Shown piece by piece: positions 29,102 to 37,778 of a DNA stretch of 64,000 nucleotides (positions are counted from its first letter, which is position 1; each line of letters starts with the position of its first letter). Origin of the DNA: Cyclonatronum proteinivorum (lineage in GTDB: Bacteria; Bacteroidota; Rhodothermia; Balneolales; Cyclonatronaceae); contig NZ_CP027806.1 in NCBI RefSeq assembly GCF_003353065.1, positions 2,066,501-2,130,500 of the forward strand, in the 5' to 3' direction. The notes beneath the pieces were generated by a model that ran no database searches, had not been told where the DNA came from, and saw nothing but the letters and a program-made list of their open reading frames with translations. The position numbers and the translations under genes are program-made.

Positions 29102-29437
29102 GTGGAACAAAATGAAATGTCAGAAGAAAAAACCTGTCCCAAAACGTACCTTGCATCCCTAAGCCCGACGCTTTTTTGGGATATTGATCGTTCAAAACTT
29201 GACGCAGAACAGTCAAAGCGACTTATAATTGAGCGGGTGTTTACAAGGGGAAGCCTTGATGACCTAAGGGCAACCATTGCATGGTATAGCAAAGAGCAGG
29301 CCGGAGAAGTGCTCACCAAATTGAATTACCCGGACCCGAAAACACTCAATCTTGCAAGCATAATTCTTGATATCCCCAAAGAAAAATTCAAATATTACAC
29401 TACCACACCTTCGAAAGAGAGACATTGGAAATCATAG
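29102..29437 (+). CDS. DUF6922-like small protein, possible orphan antitoxin
   Basis: A 111-aa protein starting at GTG 29102 or ATG 29117. The segment LSPTLFWDIDRSKLDAEQ and the following SKRLIIERVFTRGSLDDL resemble small Bacteroidota proteins (DUF6922 type, recalled from family knowledge) often encoded next to AbiEii-type nucleotidyltransferase toxins. The C-terminal half (KTLNLASIILDIPKEKFKYY) also fits. No toxin gene follows: the next 196 bases are non-coding and then glycerate kinase begins. It may be solitary or a remnant. Confidence 0.62.
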   Translation: MEQNEMSEEKTCPKTYLASLSPTLFWDIDRSKLDAEQSKRLIIERVFTRGSLDDLRATIAWYSKEQAGEVLTKLNYPDPKTLNLASIILDIPKEKFKYYTTTPSKERHWKS

Positions 29438-29633
29438 AAATGGTTTGCAGTATTACATAGTCACATTGATAGTTTCAATTTCAGTAAGATTAAAGGCGAA
29501 AAAAGTACAAATTCTGTGATAAGAAATGAGAATCTGAAACGAAAAATGCTGCACAAGATTCACAGCCCCATTTGCCCTTAATCATTCTCTTTTATAGATT
29601 GGAAGCAACTATTTCAAACACAAATAATCAGCT

Positions 29634-30935
29634 ATGGACGCATTAAGAGAGACCGCCCTTCGCATTTTGCGGAAAACACTTGCCGGAATGGCCCCCGATA
29701 AACTCGTTGTCAAATCTGTTACTAAAGACGAAGAACAGGGTACTATAAAATTTGGAGATTCTCAGGCTTTCAGTCTTGATACGCCGGTTTACGTGCTTGG
29801 GGCAGGCAAGGCCGCGGCCGCCATGGCACAGGGCCTGCACGATGTGCTCGGTTCCCAAATTCGTGACGGCCTTGTCATCGCTCCGACCGCCGTTGCCGCC
29901 GAAACCAGCAGGATTGGTGCCATTCAGGTTTTTCCCGGCAGTCACCCGCAGCCGGATGAAGATACCATTGCCTCAACCCTTGAGCTGCTCAGCGTAGCCC
30001 GAAGTATACCGAAAGATGCCCTTACCGTTGTACTGATTTCCGGCGGAGCTTCAGCGCTTTTGGAGCTTCCGGCAGGTAAGCTCACGCTCGAGCAGCTGCG
30101 TGACGTGTATCATGAGCTTCTCCGCAGCGGTGCCCCCATTCAGGAAATGAACACCGTCCGAAAACAGCTTTCCGCCGTCAAGGGAGGTCAATTATTGCAA
30201 CATATTTCATCAGACAAGGTCGTATCCCTGTTGATTTCAGACGTGCCCGGTGATGATCCGGCCTTCATCGCAAGCGGGCCCACAACCCCCGACAGCACAA
30301 GCGCCCAGGATGCACTTGCCGTACTCAAGAAATATGGTCTCGACGTAAAAATCCCGCCCGAAGTGCTTGCTTATCTGCATGAAGTTTCTCAAGACGCAAA
30401 GCCAGCTTTTGAAGGGTACCATCATGTTGAAATCGTGGGCTCATCCGGAATTTTTGCAAAAGAAGCCGAACAGCACTGTCAGGCGGAAGAGTTCGAGACC
30501 TGGATTGATCCGCAGCAGTATGATGCACCCATCGAAGAAGTCGCGGATTACATCATCGAACAGGTCAGAACAAACCGCAAACGCACCCGCGAAGCATTTT
30601 TATTTCACGGGGAAAGCACCGTGCAGGTCAGCGGTGACGGCAAAGGCGGACGCAATCAGCACCTTGCCCTTTTGCTTGCGACCAAAATCACCCGGCGTAA
30701 ACGCACGCTTGTGATGAGCGTCGGAACCGACGGAGGCGATGGAAATACAGATGTAGCCGGCGCATTTGCGGCTCCTGATTCCGTCGCGAGGGCGGAAGCC
30801 ATCGGAGTATCTGAGCAGAAGCACCTGGCAGAATTCGACGCATATCACTTTTTCAAGTCGCTCGGCGACCTTATTTTCACAGGACCAACCGGTAACAATG
30901 TGATGGACTTCCAGCTTATTCTTATTGACTCATGA
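29634..30935 (+). CDS. Glycerate 2-kinase (MOFRL family)
   Basis: A 433-aa enzyme phosphorylating glycerate to 2-phosphoglycerate. It has the N-terminal DUF4147 region with GAGKAAAAMAQGL near residue 57 and LISGGASALLELP near 137, the conserved EMNTVRKQLSAVKGG near 170-185, and the C-terminal MOFRL domain with GTDGGDGNTDVAGAF near 365. Length fits the family. Its stop overlaps the BatA-like start by four bases. Confidence 0.92.
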   Translation: MDALRETALRILRKTLAGMAPDKLVVKSVTKDEEQGTIKFGDSQAFSLDTPVYVLGAGKAAAAMAQGLHDVLGSQIRDGLVIAPTAVAAETSRIGAIQVFPGSHPQPDEDTIASTLELLSVARSIPKDALTVVLISGGASALLELPAGKLTLEQLRDVYHELLRSGAPIQEMNTVRKQLSAVKGGQLLQHISSDKVVSLLISDVPGDDPAFIASGPTTPDSTSAQDALAVLKKYGLDVKIPPEVLAYLHEVSQDAKPAFEGYHHVEIVGSSGIFAKEAEQHCQAEEFETWIDPQQYDAPIEEVADYIIEQVRTNRKRTREAFLFHGESTVQVSGDGKGGRNQHLALLLATKITRRKRTLVMSVGTDGGDGNTDVAGAFAAPDSVARAEAIGVSEQKHLAEFDAYHFFKSLGDLIFTGPTGNNVMDFQLILIDS

Positions 30936-31957
30936 TTTGGGAACACCCAAGCCTGCTCTTCCTGCTCATTTTACCCGTGCTTTTTGCGGCACTGAGCTAC
31001 TTTTTTGGTAAATGGCGTCAGAAAAAGCTCCGGGCATTTTTTTCGGATGAAATGCTTCGCCGTCTCAGTAATCCCGTATGGAGCCGCGGGCGTACTGCCC
31101 GCACTATTTTGCTTTATTTGGGCATAACGCTGCTGGTCATTGGCGCAGCCGGGCCCAAGATAGGGAGCGAAATCCGCGAAATCAGCCGGGAAGGGGTTGA
31201 TCTGATTATCGCACTCGACGTCTCCCGCAGCATGCAGGCACAGGATATACGACCCTCCAGGCTGGATAAGGCCAAATTTGAAATCTCGAGTCTGATCGAC
31301 CGGCTGCAGGGCGATCGGGTCGGACTCATCCTCTTTACCAATACGGCCTTCCTTCAATGCCCGCTCACGACTGATTATTCCGCTTTCCGGATGTATCTCG
31401 ATCTCGCTTCTACCGATCAGCTGCCCTTTCCCGGAACGGATTTTAATGCGCCGCTGCAATTAGCGCGGGATACCTTCAGAAGCAGGACCCGTCAGGAGCA
31501 GCAGGCAGCTCAGGTTCTGCTTTTTATTTCGGATGGCGAAGACCACAGCCCCAGCATTGAGTTCACCCTCAATCAGCTCATTAACGACGGCGTTTTCGTG
31601 TACACCGTTGGCATTGGAACCCAAGCCGGGGCACCTATTCCCATTTATAATCAGGCCGGTCAGTTTACCGGCAATCATGTCGACCGGGATGGTCGGGAAG
31701 TGATTTCAAGACTTGAACCCGATCTGCTGCGCGAAATGGCACAGGCCGGACGCGGCGTGTACTATGAAATCCGGCGCGGTGCCGACCGTATCGACGGATT
31801 TACGGCACAGCTCGTTGACCTTGAGCGCAGAGAATTTGCGACAGAGCAATTCTCCGATTATGCCAACCGCTACCAATGGCCGGCCGCAGCAGGGCTGCTG
31901 TTCCTGCTTGTTTCTTTTATGATTCCCGTTTATAAACCGGTTAAGATAGAACGCTGA
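30932..31957 (+). CDS. BatA/BatB-like VWA membrane protein
   Basis: A 341-aa protein with an N-terminal membrane segment (about 8-25) and a second near 57-73, then a von Willebrand A domain with MIDAS residues in ALDVSRSM (Asp96, Ser98, Ser100), and a last helix near 314-333. This is the layout of BatA/BatB of the Bacteroidota aerotolerance cluster that works with a MoxR ATPase. moxR is nearby at 34402 but on the other strand in a convergent group. Confidence 0.9.
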   Translation: MIWEHPSLLFLLILPVLFAALSYFFGKWRQKKLRAFFSDEMLRRLSNPVWSRGRTARTILLYLGITLLVIGAAGPKIGSEIREISREGVDLIIALDVSRSMQAQDIRPSRLDKAKFEISSLIDRLQGDRVGLILFTNTAFLQCPLTTDYSAFRMYLDLASTDQLPFPGTDFNAPLQLARDTFRSRTRQEQQAAQVLLFISDGEDHSPSIEFTLNQLINDGVFVYTVGIGTQAGAPIPIYNQAGQFTGNHVDRDGREVISRLEPDLLREMAQAGRGVYYEIRRGADRIDGFTAQLVDLERREFATEQFSDYANRYQWPAAAGLLFLLVSFMIPVYKPVKIER

Positions 31958-32073
31958 CAGATAACTGCACTTTTCGGAAACCGGCTCTTTTTACTCTGCT
32001 TGCAGTTCGTGCCCGTTCGTCCTATTCAGTCTGCGTTCAGGCGACGAACGATCACACTGTGGCACTTTTCACT

Positions 32074-32164
32074 AAAAAAAAGCAACGCACTTATCTTCGC
32101 TTTGGGGGTTTTCAATCTATCACGGAGGCCTTGATGTTCTCTGAGTTTACCCAAAAAATAAAAA
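32074..32164 (-). repeat. Dispersed 3'-flank repeat, copy B
   Basis: Read on the minus strand it starts with a T-tract and GGGTAAACTCAGAGAACATC, contains TCA-A-GG-CCT-CC-G-TGA, which can form a hairpin, then AAACCCCCAAAGCGAAGATA, GCGTTGC and eight T. It begins 97 bases after the stop of the VWA-like gene (32262) and has the same orientation. It fills most of the 304-base convergent gap with the BatA-like gene. Confidence 0.8.
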
Positions 32165-32186
32165 GGCCAGACATGTTTGTGTGGCC
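32154..32186 (-). terminator. Terminator hairpin leading into repeat copy B
   Basis: On the minus strand GGCCA (from 32186) and TGGCC (to 32165) form a stem followed by TTTTTATTTTTT. This looks like the Rho-independent terminator of the gene ending at 32262. Its T-tract is also the first part of the repeat. Confidence 0.75.
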
Positions 32187-32261
32187 GGTTGCAGGGGGTG
32201 GTGCGGGGTGAAAGTGGCGCGTAAGTGTTTTTCGCAGGGGTGTTGCGGAAGCGGGTCGCTT

Positions 32262-34388
32262 TTAGGGCATGGTGTAGATTTTGCGGATGGTCCATTCGCA
32301 GCCGATGAGGAGGATGACGAGTAGAAACCACCAGTAGCTGTGGTGGGCCCGTGTGGCTACGGTGAAGGTTTCTGTGCGGAAGGTGCCGAAGCCTTTGTCG
32401 CGCAGGAGGTTTGGGATTTGGGCGGCCTGTTCATGGGTGACGAATGCGCCGCCGGTGCTTTCGGCGATGAAGCGCAGAAGTTCGTCGCGGCGGATGGTGT
32501 CGGTGAGTTCTAAAATACTTTCGTTTACGGTGAAGGAGCCTTGTACCTGATCCAGTTCGCGGGTGCCGCGCAGGGCGGTTGCTTCGTAGGTGTAGGTGCC
32601 GGCAGGCAAGGGGCGGGTTTCGAGGCGGAAGCGTCCGCTGCCGATGCTGCGCATGATAAAGGATTGGGTTTCAATCTGATCGCTGCTGAGGCTGACCTGA
32701 ACGCTTGCTTCGTTGTCGGGCAGGCCGGTTTCTGTGACGACTGCGGCGCGGAAGGTGATGGCTTCGCCTTCATCAAAGCTGTTTCGGGAGGGTGCAAATT
32801 CCAAAAGCCCTTCGCTTACGCCGGTACTCGCCCATTTGATGAGGTTGTTTTTGAGCTCAGCCCGGAAATCCCGGTATTCGGACTGTGTGGATTGCTGCCA
32901 GCGGAACCAGTTCCATGCGTTGACCATGCCTACGCGGTAGTTGCCGAGCTGTTGTATGGAAAGGAGGGGGGCGCCGGTTGTGTCGTTGCGGAAGTTGGTG
33001 AGGAGGAGGTCCCGTGCGGCGGCGGCTGAGTTGTAGTTCCTAACCGGACCCCGAAGCTCGGGACCCCGTGTGAGGTTGAGTGGCAGCTGAAAGTCGAAGA
33101 TGGGGTGATCCTGCTCGGCCGGGTTTACGGATGGGGAGATGGTGCCGATGGGGGTGTTGCCCTGCCGTCGGATGGGCGCGAGGTTGTTGGTGGCTGCCGT
33201 CATGTTTTCCAGATCGGTACCGGGCAGGGTGAAAAAGAGAACGTTGGTCTGTGAAGCGAGGCTCATGACTTTTTCCCGGAGGCTGTTGGGCAGCTGCCTG
33301 TGAGGGAATCCGTGGAGGATGATCAGATCGAGGGTGTCGGCATTTGCCGGGAGGGCGCCGCTGCCGCCTACGAAACCGGAACCGCCGGTCCAGGTCATGT
33401 AGCTGCTTTGAATGCTCTCGTCCGTGACCAGTAACTGACGCAGGGCACCTACATCGGGGTGAACTTCGAAGGCAAGGTGCAGGATACGCAGCTGATCGTC
33501 CTGCACGTCAACTGTAAAGGCATAGGAGTTGTTGGCCGCAGTCCATTCGCCTTCAAGTTCAGGGATTTCAATGCGGAAGCGTTCGGTGCCTTCTTCGTCG
33601 AAATCAACTTCGAAATCGACCTGATGGGCAGATCTTGCTTCTGTGGTTTGGATGGTTTGTACTTCCGCAAGCTGATTGTTCCGGAATAAGCGGACTTCGA
33701 TGGAGCGGTCCGGAAAGCCATCGTTGAGTACTTCCGCACGTATGAGGCCGGTGGCGTTCACGAATGCCGTGCTGTTGTAGATGACGTTTCGAACAAGGAC
33801 ATCCCTGACCTGCGAGGTGTCGCCGATGGCTACAGTAAATACGGGCACGTCCAGGCGCTCTGCGGCTCTTGTGGGATCAAGTCCGCGGTTAAAAATTCCG
33901 TCGGTTACGAGAATTAGAGCGTCCATTTCGCCGGAAGCCTGATTGAGGCTGTTCAGGGAGCGGTTGATGTCCGTAACGCTGCCGGTGAGCGGGAGCTCCT
34001 GCGGATCGCTTTCGAAAAGGTCTGCGTCGAAGCCAAATGTGTTGAACCGAATGGTTGAGGTATCGGCAAGGCCGAGCTGATCAACGACTTGCCAAAAGTT
34101 CTCTTCTCCCTGCCAGTCGCCTTTTTCGATGGTTACGCTGCGGGAGTTATCAAGCATGACCGCGATTTCCTGTTTATGCTCGCGCTCGTCCGTGAATTCA
34201 TACACCGGGTTAAACAGCAACAGGAGTAACAGGAACAGGGCTGAAGCCCTTAGCGTGGTGGCTGTCCATCGTGCGCCGGCAGGTAATTGGGTGTTTCCGG
34301 AGTAGGTCCACCAGCCTGCAGCTGCCGAAAACAGGATGGCAAGCGCCAGAAGTAATATGGCAAGGTCGGAGTCAAAACCGGAAATCAT
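32262..34388 (-). CDS. Large VWA-like membrane protein
   Basis: A 708-aa protein with two N-terminal hydrophobic helices (about 8-27 and 42-64), a degenerate VWA-type segment AVMLDNSRSV near residue 80 with the MIDAS-like DxSxS pattern, a long predicted beta-rich periplasmic part, and a C-terminal helix (HSYWWFLLVILLIGCEW). Bacteroidota genomes often carry such proteins next to MoxR ATPases. It follows moxR by 13 bases, so co-expression is likely. Ligand and partner are unknown. Confidence 0.8.
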   Translation of the reverse strand: MISGFDSDLAILLLALAILFSAAAGWWTYSGNTQLPAGARWTATTLRASALFLLLLLLFNPVYEFTDEREHKQEIAVMLDNSRSVTIEKGDWQGEENFWQVVDQLGLADTSTIRFNTFGFDADLFESDPQELPLTGSVTDINRSLNSLNQASGEMDALILVTDGIFNRGLDPTRAAERLDVPVFTVAIGDTSQVRDVLVRNVIYNSTAFVNATGLIRAEVLNDGFPDRSIEVRLFRNNQLAEVQTIQTTEARSAHQVDFEVDFDEEGTERFRIEIPELEGEWTAANNSYAFTVDVQDDQLRILHLAFEVHPDVGALRQLLVTDESIQSSYMTWTGGSGFVGGSGALPANADTLDLIILHGFPHRQLPNSLREKVMSLASQTNVLFFTLPGTDLENMTAATNNLAPIRRQGNTPIGTISPSVNPAEQDHPIFDFQLPLNLTRGPELRGPVRNYNSAAAARDLLLTNFRNDTTGAPLLSIQQLGNYRVGMVNAWNWFRWQQSTQSEYRDFRAELKNNLIKWASTGVSEGLLEFAPSRNSFDEGEAITFRAAVVTETGLPDNEASVQVSLSSDQIETQSFIMRSIGSGRFRLETRPLPAGTYTYEATALRGTRELDQVQGSFTVNESILELTDTIRRDELLRFIAESTGGAFVTHEQAAQIPNLLRDKGFGTFRTETFTVATRAHHSYWWFLLVILLIGCEWTIRKIYTMP

Positions 34389-34401
34389 CAGCGGATCAGG
34401 A

Positions 34402-35394
34402 TCAGGCTTCTTTGAGAATTCTGTTGATCAGGTCTTCGGCCTTTATGCCTTCGGCTTCAGCGGCATAGTTGTTCACAATGCGATGTCGCAGCACGGGTAT
34501 GGCAATGGCGTTGATGTCTTCTTCGGTAACATTGAAGCGGCCATCGGCCAGGGCACGGGTTTTGCCGCCGAGAATGAGGAACTGAGAAGCCCGCGGACCT
34601 GCGCCCCAGGTCATGTATTTGTTTACGAAATCCGGTGCATAGGAGGTGTTAGGGCGCGTCATGTTAACGATTTTCACAGCGTAGTTAAGCACGCTTTCCG
34701 GAACCGGCACCTGACGGGTGAGTTTCTGGAAGGCAATAATTTCTTCCGCAGACAAGATGGTTTTGACGGGGGTACTCAGGCCGCTTGTGGTGCGGCTCAC
34801 AATTTCGATTTCTTCTTCAAAGCTGGGATAATCCAGCCAAAGGTTGAACATGAAGCGGTCGAGCTGTGCTTCCGGCAGGGGATAGGTGCCTTCCTGTTCA
34901 ATCGGGTTTTGTGTGGCAAGTACGAAAAACGGACGATCGAGCTGATAGGTAGTTCCTGAAGCTGTGACGTGATATTCCTGCATGGCTTCAAGTAGGGCGG
35001 CCTGCGTTTTGGGCGGTGTCCGGTTGATCTCGTCTGCCAGAATGATGTTGGCAAATATGGGGCCTTTGAAAAATTTGAACTCTTTTTTTCCGCTTGCGAC
35101 GTCCGAATCAATGATTTCTGTGCCGGTGATGTCACCGGGCATAAGGTCGGGGGTGAACTGAATGCGGTTGAAGCTGAGATTCAGGGACTCTGAAAGGGTT
35201 CGGATAAGGAGCGTTTTGGCTAAGCCGGGCACGCCGATCAGCACGCAGTGACCGCGGGAAAATAAGCTTATGAGCAAGTTGTCAACGATGTGTTGCTGCC
35301 CTACGACAACCTTGCCGATTTCAGTGCGAAGCTCATTAAAGACTTCATGAAAGCGTTTTGCCTGTGCGATGGTTTCTTTATCCTGGGATTGCAT
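34402..35394 (-). CDS. MoxR-family AAA+ ATPase
   Basis: A 330-aa AAA_3 ATPase: Walker A GVPGLAKT near residue 58, Walker B ILADEINRTPPKTQAALLEAM near 120-137, sensor 1 LATQNPIEQEGTYPLPEAQLDRF (quoted in part; near 157). MoxR proteins act with VWA-domain proteins as chaperones for complex assembly or stress tolerance. Here VWA-type partners are the gene just downstream and possibly the BatA-like gene opposite. It follows the surA gene by 129 bases containing a possible terminator. Confidence 0.93.
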   Translation of the reverse strand: MQSQDKETIAQAKRFHEVFNELRTEIGKVVVGQQHIVDNLLISLFSRGHCVLIGVPGLAKTLLIRTLSESLNLSFNRIQFTPDLMPGDITGTEIIDSDVASGKKEFKFFKGPIFANIILADEINRTPPKTQAALLEAMQEYHVTASGTTYQLDRPFFVLATQNPIEQEGTYPLPEAQLDRFMFNLWLDYPSFEEEIEIVSRTTSGLSTPVKTILSAEEIIAFQKLTRQVPVPESVLNYAVKIVNMTRPNTSYAPDFVNKYMTWGAGPRASQFLILGGKTRALADGRFNVTEEDINAIAIPVLRHRIVNNYAAEAEGIKAEDLINRILKEA

Positions 35395-35482
35395 GCGGTG
35401 TTGTTAAGTTCAAGAAGTTCGCCTGAAGCGCACTCTGCGGGGTTGATGAATGGTTTGTAGTCAGATTTGTAAAAACTAAAGG

Positions 35483-35516
35483 AAACGGGCCATCATTCAG
35501 GGAATAATGACCCGTT
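35483..35516 (-). terminator. Possible terminator between surA and moxR
   Basis: AACGGG-cca-TCATT and AATGA-CCCGTT form a bulged hairpin; on the minus strand it is followed by a modest T-rich stretch. It sits 8 bases after the surA stop. It may only attenuate read-through into moxR. Confidence 0.5.
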
Positions 35517-35523
35517 GTAAATT

Positions 35524-36876
35524 TTAGCGGCTTGCCCGCGGGCTTGCTATGCGGTATTCAATAAACATATCTTCGCGGATGTTCTGAATCCACCGGCTGA
35601 GCTCGCGCATTTGTTTGTCCTGCAGGGCAATGTTGCGGATGATATCGTAATCAATGTCAAGATTTGCCACATGCTCCGGAATGCGGTTGTTGAGCCTGAT
35701 GATGCGGAAAGCCGGCTGTCTGTTTTGTCCGCTTCTGAGCGTATAGCGGATGGGTTCGGTAATATCGCCTTCACCTTCAAGGTTGATGATGGCGCGGTAC
35801 AAGGCAGGTTCAAGTTCATCAACCGCAAGTCGTCGCTGACCGGTTTGCTGATTGATAATGCGACCGCCGGTTGGGGAGGTCTCAGGGTCTTCGGAGTGTC
35901 TGCGTGCCATTTGCGGGAAGGTCTTCCCGTGAACAAGCACACTGTCACGAATAGCTGTGAGGCGTTCGATGGCAAAGTTTTCGTCCACCTGTTCTTCCTG
36001 AACCTGAATCAGAATCTGATTGGTTTCAATCTGATCCCCGCTTCTGCGGTTCAGCCGGATGATGTGGAAACCGGCGTTGGTTCGTACAACCTGTGAGATG
36101 CCGCCGGGTTCTAAGGCTGAAGCGGCAGCGGCATACTCCGGTACGAGATCGCTGAGTGGCAGCATAGGGATAAGGCCGCCCCTGTTTGCACCCGGGCCAC
36201 TGCTGTAGCGGCGGGCGAAGGTTTCGAAATCCGCGCCGTGGTTCAGGAGGGAATCGCGCAGGCTTTCTGCAAACTGACGTGCTGCGACTTCGGCTTCGTC
36301 AAACACGGGTGGAATGGCCACGATATGGGACAGCTCAACGGTTTCCGGAACTACGGGCAGCGAATCAGCGGGAATGCTGTTGAAGAAGGCCACGACTTCG
36401 GGTCTTGTGATACGCACGCTGCGAAGTTTCTGCTGCCGCAGCCGGTCTACCATCATATCCCGGCGGAAGCGGTCGCGATAGTCCGCACGGACCTGAATCA
36501 GGCTTTGTCCCATGGCCTGCTCGAGGGCCTGCTCACTGCCGGCCTGCCCGATGAGCTGCTGAATACGCTGATCCATCACGCGGTTGACTTCATCGGGTGT
36601 TACAACGATGGAGTCAATTTTGGCCTGTTCGTACATCACGTTATTATCAATGATGTTTTCCAGTACTTCAAACCAGAGTTCTTCTGAGAATTGCATGTCA
36701 CGGCGGGCAGAGAGGATTTCGCCGATTTGTTCATCCACTTCTGATTTCAGAATAATCTGATCGTTTACCACCGCCACGATTTTATCCAGCACCTGACGCT
36801 GCTGTGCCTGTGCATTGGTAAAGGCTGCAGCGGTAAGTAAGAGTACAAAAGCGGTTAAAAAAAGTTGATTTCGCAT
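35524..36876 (-). CDS. surA: SurA-like periplasmic peptidyl-prolyl isomerase/chaperone
   Basis: A 450-aa protein with a cleavable signal (ending TNAQAQQ), a SurA-type N-terminal helical domain starting VLDKIVAVVNDQIILKSEVD, and two parvulin domains (about 175-275 with ELSHIVAIP, and 275-385 with IETNQILIQVQ and PTGGRI). SurA escorts outer-membrane beta-barrels from Sec to the BAM complex. It is the last of three consecutive foldase genes on this strand, 16 bases after the previous one. Confidence 0.92.
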   Translation of the reverse strand: MRNQLFLTAFVLLLTAAAFTNAQAQQRQVLDKIVAVVNDQIILKSEVDEQIGEILSARRDMQFSEELWFEVLENIIDNNVMYEQAKIDSIVVTPDEVNRVMDQRIQQLIGQAGSEQALEQAMGQSLIQVRADYRDRFRRDMMVDRLRQQKLRSVRITRPEVVAFFNSIPADSLPVVPETVELSHIVAIPPVFDEAEVAARQFAESLRDSLLNHGADFETFARRYSSGPGANRGGLIPMLPLSDLVPEYAAAASALEPGGISQVVRTNAGFHIIRLNRRSGDQIETNQILIQVQEEQVDENFAIERLTAIRDSVLVHGKTFPQMARRHSEDPETSPTGGRIINQQTGQRRLAVDELEPALYRAIINLEGEGDITEPIRYTLRSGQNRQPAFRIIRLNNRIPEHVANLDIDYDIIRNIALQDKQMRELSRWIQNIREDMFIEYRIASPRASR

Positions 36877-36892
36877 GAAATTTATTTTGGGT

Positions 36893-37744
36893 TTAATCGA
36901 AGATGGTGATGGTGCCGTTGGCTTCTGCCTGTCGCAACAGGTTCTGACGAAGGGCTGATAGCTGATTCTGACGGCGTTCGGTCGTCAGCCATTGTTGAAC
37001 CTGATCTAAGGTCCAATCCAGATCAGGTACGCTGCCGGCGTCCTGATTTTCAACCAGCTGCACAAAGTGGTATTGCCCGCCGATTTGCCGAATCGGGCTT
37101 ACTTCGGTAAGCCCGATAACCCGCAGGAACTGCGCAAGTTCGGGTTCTTCTTCAAAGAGCGAGCTCAGCGGCAGGTAAAGCGCGGCGGTGCGGATAGAAT
37201 ACTCGGGATCGATTGCGTAATTTTGGGCGACCGTTTCCCATTCCACGCCCCGGAGCAACTCGTTGCGGGCATTATTGGCTTCACTAAACGTATTGGTGAA
37301 CAGGTGATTTATCCGCACGTGTCGTTCATTGAGAATGAACTGTTCGCGGTGCATTTCATAAAAGTTGAATGCCTGTTCACGGCTCACATAGACGGCTTCG
37401 GTGCGGTCTTGGTAGGCTTCGGCCAAAAGCTCAACCATCAGCTGTCGCTCAAACCGGTCCATGGCTTCCTGAAAGGTAGGTAGCTGCTGAATGTTCATTC
37501 TCCGCGCTTCTTCTGCGAGAAGTTGTTCGAAGATCCACTGTTCCCGGTATCTTGATACAGCTGCAATGCTGTCTTCCCTAATGCTGCGTGGAGGAATATG
37601 ACGCAGCGCTTTTTCAAGGAAAAGCTGTTCCCCGGCCGCCACAGCAATAATGGTTCCCTGTGGTTCAGTATCCTGGGATGCGCATGCTGTTAACAGCATG
37701 GTCAGGGAGGAGAAGAGGATAAAAAAGAGCGTCAGTCTGTTCAT
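36893..37744 (-). CDS. Parvulin-like foldase lipoprotein
   Basis: A 283-aa lipoprotein (lipobox LLTACAS, Cys21). Residues about 60-135 are helical, and 140-235 resemble a reduced PpiC/rotamase domain (RHVRINHLF, VAQNYAID, SPIRQIGGQYHFVQL). The usual GGDLG-type loop of active parvulins is missing, so it may be a chaperone rather than an isomerase (inference). It is transcribed between the 664-aa PpiC gene and surA with gaps of 34 and 16 bases. Confidence 0.75.
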   Translation of the reverse strand: MNRLTLFFILFSSLTMLLTACASQDTEPQGTIIAVAAGEQLFLEKALRHIPPRSIREDSIAAVSRYREQWIFEQLLAEEARRMNIQQLPTFQEAMDRFERQLMVELLAEAYQDRTEAVYVSREQAFNFYEMHREQFILNERHVRINHLFTNTFSEANNARNELLRGVEWETVAQNYAIDPEYSIRTAALYLPLSSLFEEEPELAQFLRVIGLTEVSPIRQIGGQYHFVQLVENQDAGSVPDLDWTLDQVQQWLTTERRQNQLSALRQNLLRQAEANGTITIFD

Positions 37745-37778
37745 GTAAAGATGGCGTAGCGTGCCTGAAGCGGTAGCC

